22,369 bases of DNA from Welwitschia mirabilis (Eukaryota; Gnetophyta; Gnetopsida; Welwitschiales). The notes below the pieces were generated by a model that ran no database searches, had not been told where the DNA came from, and worked only from the letters and a program-made list of their open reading frames with translations. The translations under genes were made by a program, and so were the position numbers. The number at the start of each line of letters is the position of its first letter. Position 1 is the first letter of the stretch. Of the stretch, positions 19,940-22,369 are shown in pieces. The stretch spans positions 9,907,902-9,930,270 of the forward strand of contig JBOZIK010000001.1 in assembly GCA_051453625.1 (NCBI GenBank). The letters are read 5' to 3'.

Positions 19940-20700
19940 GTTCCTTTAGAATGGAACAAAAGAATAAAAAAATCCTTAATTTATATAGGAGCAAGTGTTC
20001 ATATTATGCCTTTGCATATTTGTCAATGAATTGGGTTGGAAAGTAGAATTGAGCCTACAAGGATTGCCTTAAAATTAGTAGATACATTAGTTAAGAAACC
20101 TTTAGGCATGATTAAAGACTTAGTAATTCAAATAGAAGAAGAATTCTATCCTATAGATGTGGTTATGATTGAAGTTGAGTATAACGAAGGTCATTCATTA
20201 CTTCTAGGTAGAGCTTTTCATGCAACAGCCCATTGTATTATTGATACCAGAACTGAAATGATGGAATGCCACTTAGGAAATAAGAAGTTTACAATAAGAG
20301 TATTTGATGCTGCTGAAAAAGACTTAGGTCATGAATTGAATGTTAAAGAAGAGATTAAACCTAGCTTATTTCACAACATTATTCACTTGAAGAAATATGG
20401 TCAATGCTTCATGAGCCAACTTTGTTTGATGACCCACTTGAAGTAGACAACTTGAAAGCTTTTGATGATGATCAACTTAATTACAAGCATTTAGGAAATA
20501 ATTATTTTAATCAGGAGAATAGAAAAACTGAAACTTTAAACTATGCATAAGTCTAAGATCTGAGTAAAACTGATATTTCTTATTTTGAGGGAGGTCATCC
20601 ACTACTGTCGTCCAGACGATAGTTTAAGATGACAGTCAATTTTGATGAAAATTTAATGAAAATAAAAATCTAAATTTAAATCTAAAACCTTTACCCAGTG
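19940..20700 (+). pseudogene. Gypsy aspartic protease remnant and PR-RT linker
   Basis: This protease would process the gag-pol polyprotein. The active-site region at 19982-19996 reads YIGAS, followed by VHIMPL and, after a TGA, GLESRIEPTRIALKLVD. The family motif is D-x-GAS, so the catalytic Asp appears replaced by Tyr. The downstream flap and second half are well preserved in an open run from about 20036 to 20446: KPLGMIKDLVIQIEEEFYPI and LLLGRAFHATAHCIID, matching the ILGRPF-x-AT pattern of Athila proteases. A frameshift near 20410 continues into EPTLFDDPLEVDNLKAFDDD. A structured palindrome sits at 20594-20633. The protein could not be active. Confidence 0.78.
20594..20633 (+). repeat. 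Hairpin with TCGTC-CA-GACGA core (PR-RT linker copy)
   Basis: An outer stem GTCATC (20594-20599) pairs with GATGAC (20628-20633). An inner stem ACTGTCGTC (20604-20612) pairs with GACGATAGT (20615-20623) apart from one G-U, around CA. The 12-base core at 20608-20619 is identical to 15663-15674. Confidence 0.65.
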
Positions 20701-21780
20701 AACTAAAATATATCTTCTTATACAATGATCAGAACAAACCTTTAATAATAAATGAGAATCTTTTCCCTCAACAAGAGTTAATTTTAAACTCACTTTTAAA
20801 ATGTAAGGTTACTATGTTTGCTTAATCCCATAAAGATTTAACAGCCATTCCTATCTCTATTATTTAACATAAAATCTATCTTAAGGATAATGCAAAAACC
20901 TGTTAGGCAACCCCAACATAGACTAAATCCAGCTCTTAAACAAGTCATAAAGGATGACATCATTAAATTAATAGATGCTGGAATTATTTATGCTATAGTT
21001 GATAGTGAATGAATTAGACCTTTGACTGTAGTACCTAAGAAAGGTGGGAAATGAAGGATTGTATTGATTTTAGAAGATTAAATGAAGTAACTAAGAAAGT
21101 CCATTGTCCTTTACCTTTCCTCAATCAGATACTTAATAGAATTCAAGGACATGCTTTTTAGTGTTTTCTTGATGGGTATAGTGGTTATAATTAGGTTTGT
21201 ATTACTAGTGAGGATTATGCTAAAACTACCTTTACTTTATGTTTTGAAACTTTTGCTTTTAGACACATGCCTTTTGGACTTTGCAATGCTCTTGGTACTT
21301 TTCAACGTGCAATGATGGGTATTTTTTCTGATATGTTAGAGGATTCAATATAAATTTTTATGGAGGAATTCTCAATCTATGATGAAAGCTTTAAGCAAAT
21401 CTTAGAAATATTAGAGAAAGTCTTTGATAGATGCATTACTAGTTGTCTTCATTTAAGTTGGGAGAAAGGTTTCTTTTTGGTTAACAGTGGAATTGTCTTA
21501 GGTCATTACATTTATGATAAAGGAAAAAGGATGGATCTTAAAAAATTTAGTATCATTAAAAACCTAACCCCTCCAGCCAATATAAAATAAGTTCGATCCT
21601 TCCTTGATTATTGTGGTTTTTATTGTCGCTTTATTTAAGATTATGAAAAAATTTGTAAACCCCTTTACTTGCTACTTGAAAATGAAGCTAAATTTGATTG
21701 GAGTGAATCTTGTTAGCTTGCTTTTAATACACTTAAAAATAAAATCTCTTCTACTCCTATTGTAACAGGATCCAATTGGA
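20655..21780 (+). pseudogene. Gypsy reverse transcriptase remnant
   Basis: This would copy element RNA into DNA. The approach segment reads NLKPLPSELKYIFLYND and FPQQELILNSLLKCK, then PVRQPQHRLNPALKQVIKDD, DAGIIYAI, VVPKKGGK. A one-base frameshift near 21060 gives CIDFRRLNEVTKK, CFLDGYSGYN, TTFTLCFETFAFRHMPFG and LCNALGTFQRAM. The catalytic box at 21357-21368 reads FMEE where the family has FMDD, so both catalytic Asp residues are Glu. LSWEKGFFLV, GIVLGHYI and the connection segment VRSFLDYCGFYCRFI follow. About eight in-frame stops are present (TGA at two Trp positions, TAG or TAA mostly at Gln). The protein is certainly inactive. Confidence 0.85.
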
Positions 21781-21827
21781 ATAAAGATTTTGAGTTAATA
21801 TGTGATGCTAGTAATATTTCCATGGGT

Positions 21828-21927
21828 NNNNNNNNNNNNNNNNNNNNNNNNNNNNNNNNNNNNNNNNNNNNNNNNNNNNNNNNNNNNNNNNNNNNNNNNN
21901 NNNNNNNNNNNNNNNNNNNNNNNNNNN
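21828..21927. other. Assembly gap, exactly 100 N, with duplicated flanks
   Basis: The 100-N length is the usual placeholder for an unknown gap. The 40 bases before it (21788-21827) and after it (21932-21971) match at 38 of 40 positions and encode the same RNase H start, FELICDASN(I/T)(S/T)MG. The sides probably overlap, or come from two copies of the element. Confidence 0.97.
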
Positions 21928-22369
21928 AATATTTTGAGTTAATATGTGATGCTAGTAATACTACCATGGGTGGGGTGCTTTGTCAAAAATATGAAAATGA
22001 TTTTAATGTTATAATTATTCATAGTAAAACTTTGTCTAAAGCTCAAATAAATTATACTACTATAGAAAAAGAGATGTTATCTATTATCTTTTGTCCTGAT
22101 ATGCTTAGAAAATATCTTTTAGGCTTTTATAAAAATGTTTATATCGACCATGTAGTAACTAGATACCTCATGACCAAGAAAAATTATAGTGCTAGACTTA
22201 TTAGATGGATCCTTCTCATGCAAAAATTTAATTTAACCATTATTAATAAATCAAAAAATCATAATAGTATAGCTGACCATTTGTCACATCTTTCTTCCTA
22301 TCTTGATGATTTTATGGTTATTTATTCTTCCTTGGATGAATAACTTTTTGCTATATCTCCTACCCATCC
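21928..22369 (+). pseudogene. Gypsy RNase H fragment (open, runs off the window)
   Basis: The RNase H domain removes the RNA strand of the RNA-DNA hybrid. From 21928 the frame is open for 138 codons: FELICDASN, GGVLCQKYEND, YTTIEKEMLSI, VYIDHVV, ARLIRWILLMQKFNL and IADHLSHLSSYLDD. The acidic positions expected for catalysis (Asp in CDAS, Glu in EKEM, Asp in IDH, Asp in ADH) are all present. The stop at 22341-22343 is a TAA in DE-stop-LFAIS, where the family usually has Gln, so it is another premature stop rather than the natural end. Unlike the rest of the element, this block has no internal damage before that point, which may mean that it derives from a different, younger copy across the N gap. 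Confidence 0.82.

Larger units (their letters stand above)
17427..22369 (+). mobile_element. Athila-type Ty3/gypsy LTR retrotransposon, internal region, decayed
   Basis: Ordered on the plus strand: primer-binding site, leader, gag, aspartic protease, reverse transcriptase, RNase H, running off the right edge. The order PR-RT-RH and the phrases PVRQPQHRLNPALKQ, DAGIIY, PFGLCNA, WILLMQKF and ADHLS place it in the Athila/Tat branch rather than in the chromoviruses. Integrase and any env-like ORF would lie beyond the window. The copy is dead, with many in-frame stops and frameshifts. Nearly all recognisable stops lie where Gln or Trp is conserved. Confidence 0.88.

Noticed and set aside
17970-22343. 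Stop-codon reassignment as an explanation for the many TAA/TAG at Gln positions
   Set aside because: The intact MYC gene uses ordinary Gln codons and ends in TGA, and Trp positions are hit by TGA as well. Deamination of a silent transposon explains all of it.
1-22369. CRISPR arrays, bacterial operons, rRNA or intact tRNA genes
   Set aside because: None seen. The content is that of a plant nuclear genome, and the only tRNA-like sequences are SINE heads.

Overview
The window looks like a piece of a large, repeat-rich seed-plant nuclear genome, most likely a gymnosperm and probably a conifer. This is inferred from one intronless MYC2-type gene sitting in about 20 kb of old, heavily decayed retrotransposons and AT-rich spacer. 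The species cannot be named from the sequence. Five runs of N interrupt the assembly (461, 82, 5, 952 and 100 bases).

Layout, left to right. Positions 1-1006 hold a broken plus-strand coding region of a protein I do not recognise. About 1090-6010 is a minus-strand, nearly full-length but dead LINE: ORF1 with a DUF4283-like domain and two zinc knuckles, ORF2 with endonuclease, reverse transcriptase and zf-RVT. About 6010-10350 is AT-rich spacer. It contains a tRNA-derived SINE (6456-6637) with a 14-bp target-site duplication, a diverged tandem duplication near 7.4-8.0 kb, a hairpin, and a run with about 53-bp spacing. From about 10350 to 13830 the base composition changes to GC- and CpG-rich. 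This island contains the only intact gene, 11349-13211, a 620-residue bHLH subgroup IIIe (MYC2/JAMYC-like) transcription factor. It is bracketed by G-boxes and other ACGT motifs upstream and downstream. After more AT-rich spacer with a second, older SINE-like tRNA head (14629 on), the right side from about 15.5 kb to the window end is a plus-strand Athila-type Ty3/gypsy retrotransposon: probable 5' LTR, primer-binding site, gag, protease, reverse transcriptase and RNase H. The 3' LTR lies outside the window.

Functionally there is one working host gene. From its family it should be a nuclear regulator of jasmonate responses that binds the G-box CACGTG. The same motif occurs in its own 5' and 3' flanks, so self-regulation is plausible. 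Everything else is transposon remains whose in-frame stops fall mostly at expected Gln or Trp codons, as expected for long-term methylated, deaminating DNA.

The most interesting signals are: (i) a palindromic TCGTC-CA-GACGA hairpin family recurring in the gypsy element; (ii) a composite TGACGTCA/CACGTG/CATGCATG cluster just downstream of the MYC gene; (iii) the apparent loss of a JAZ-interaction Asp in the MYC protein; and (iv) two assembly gaps whose flanks duplicate each other, so they are probably false gaps.
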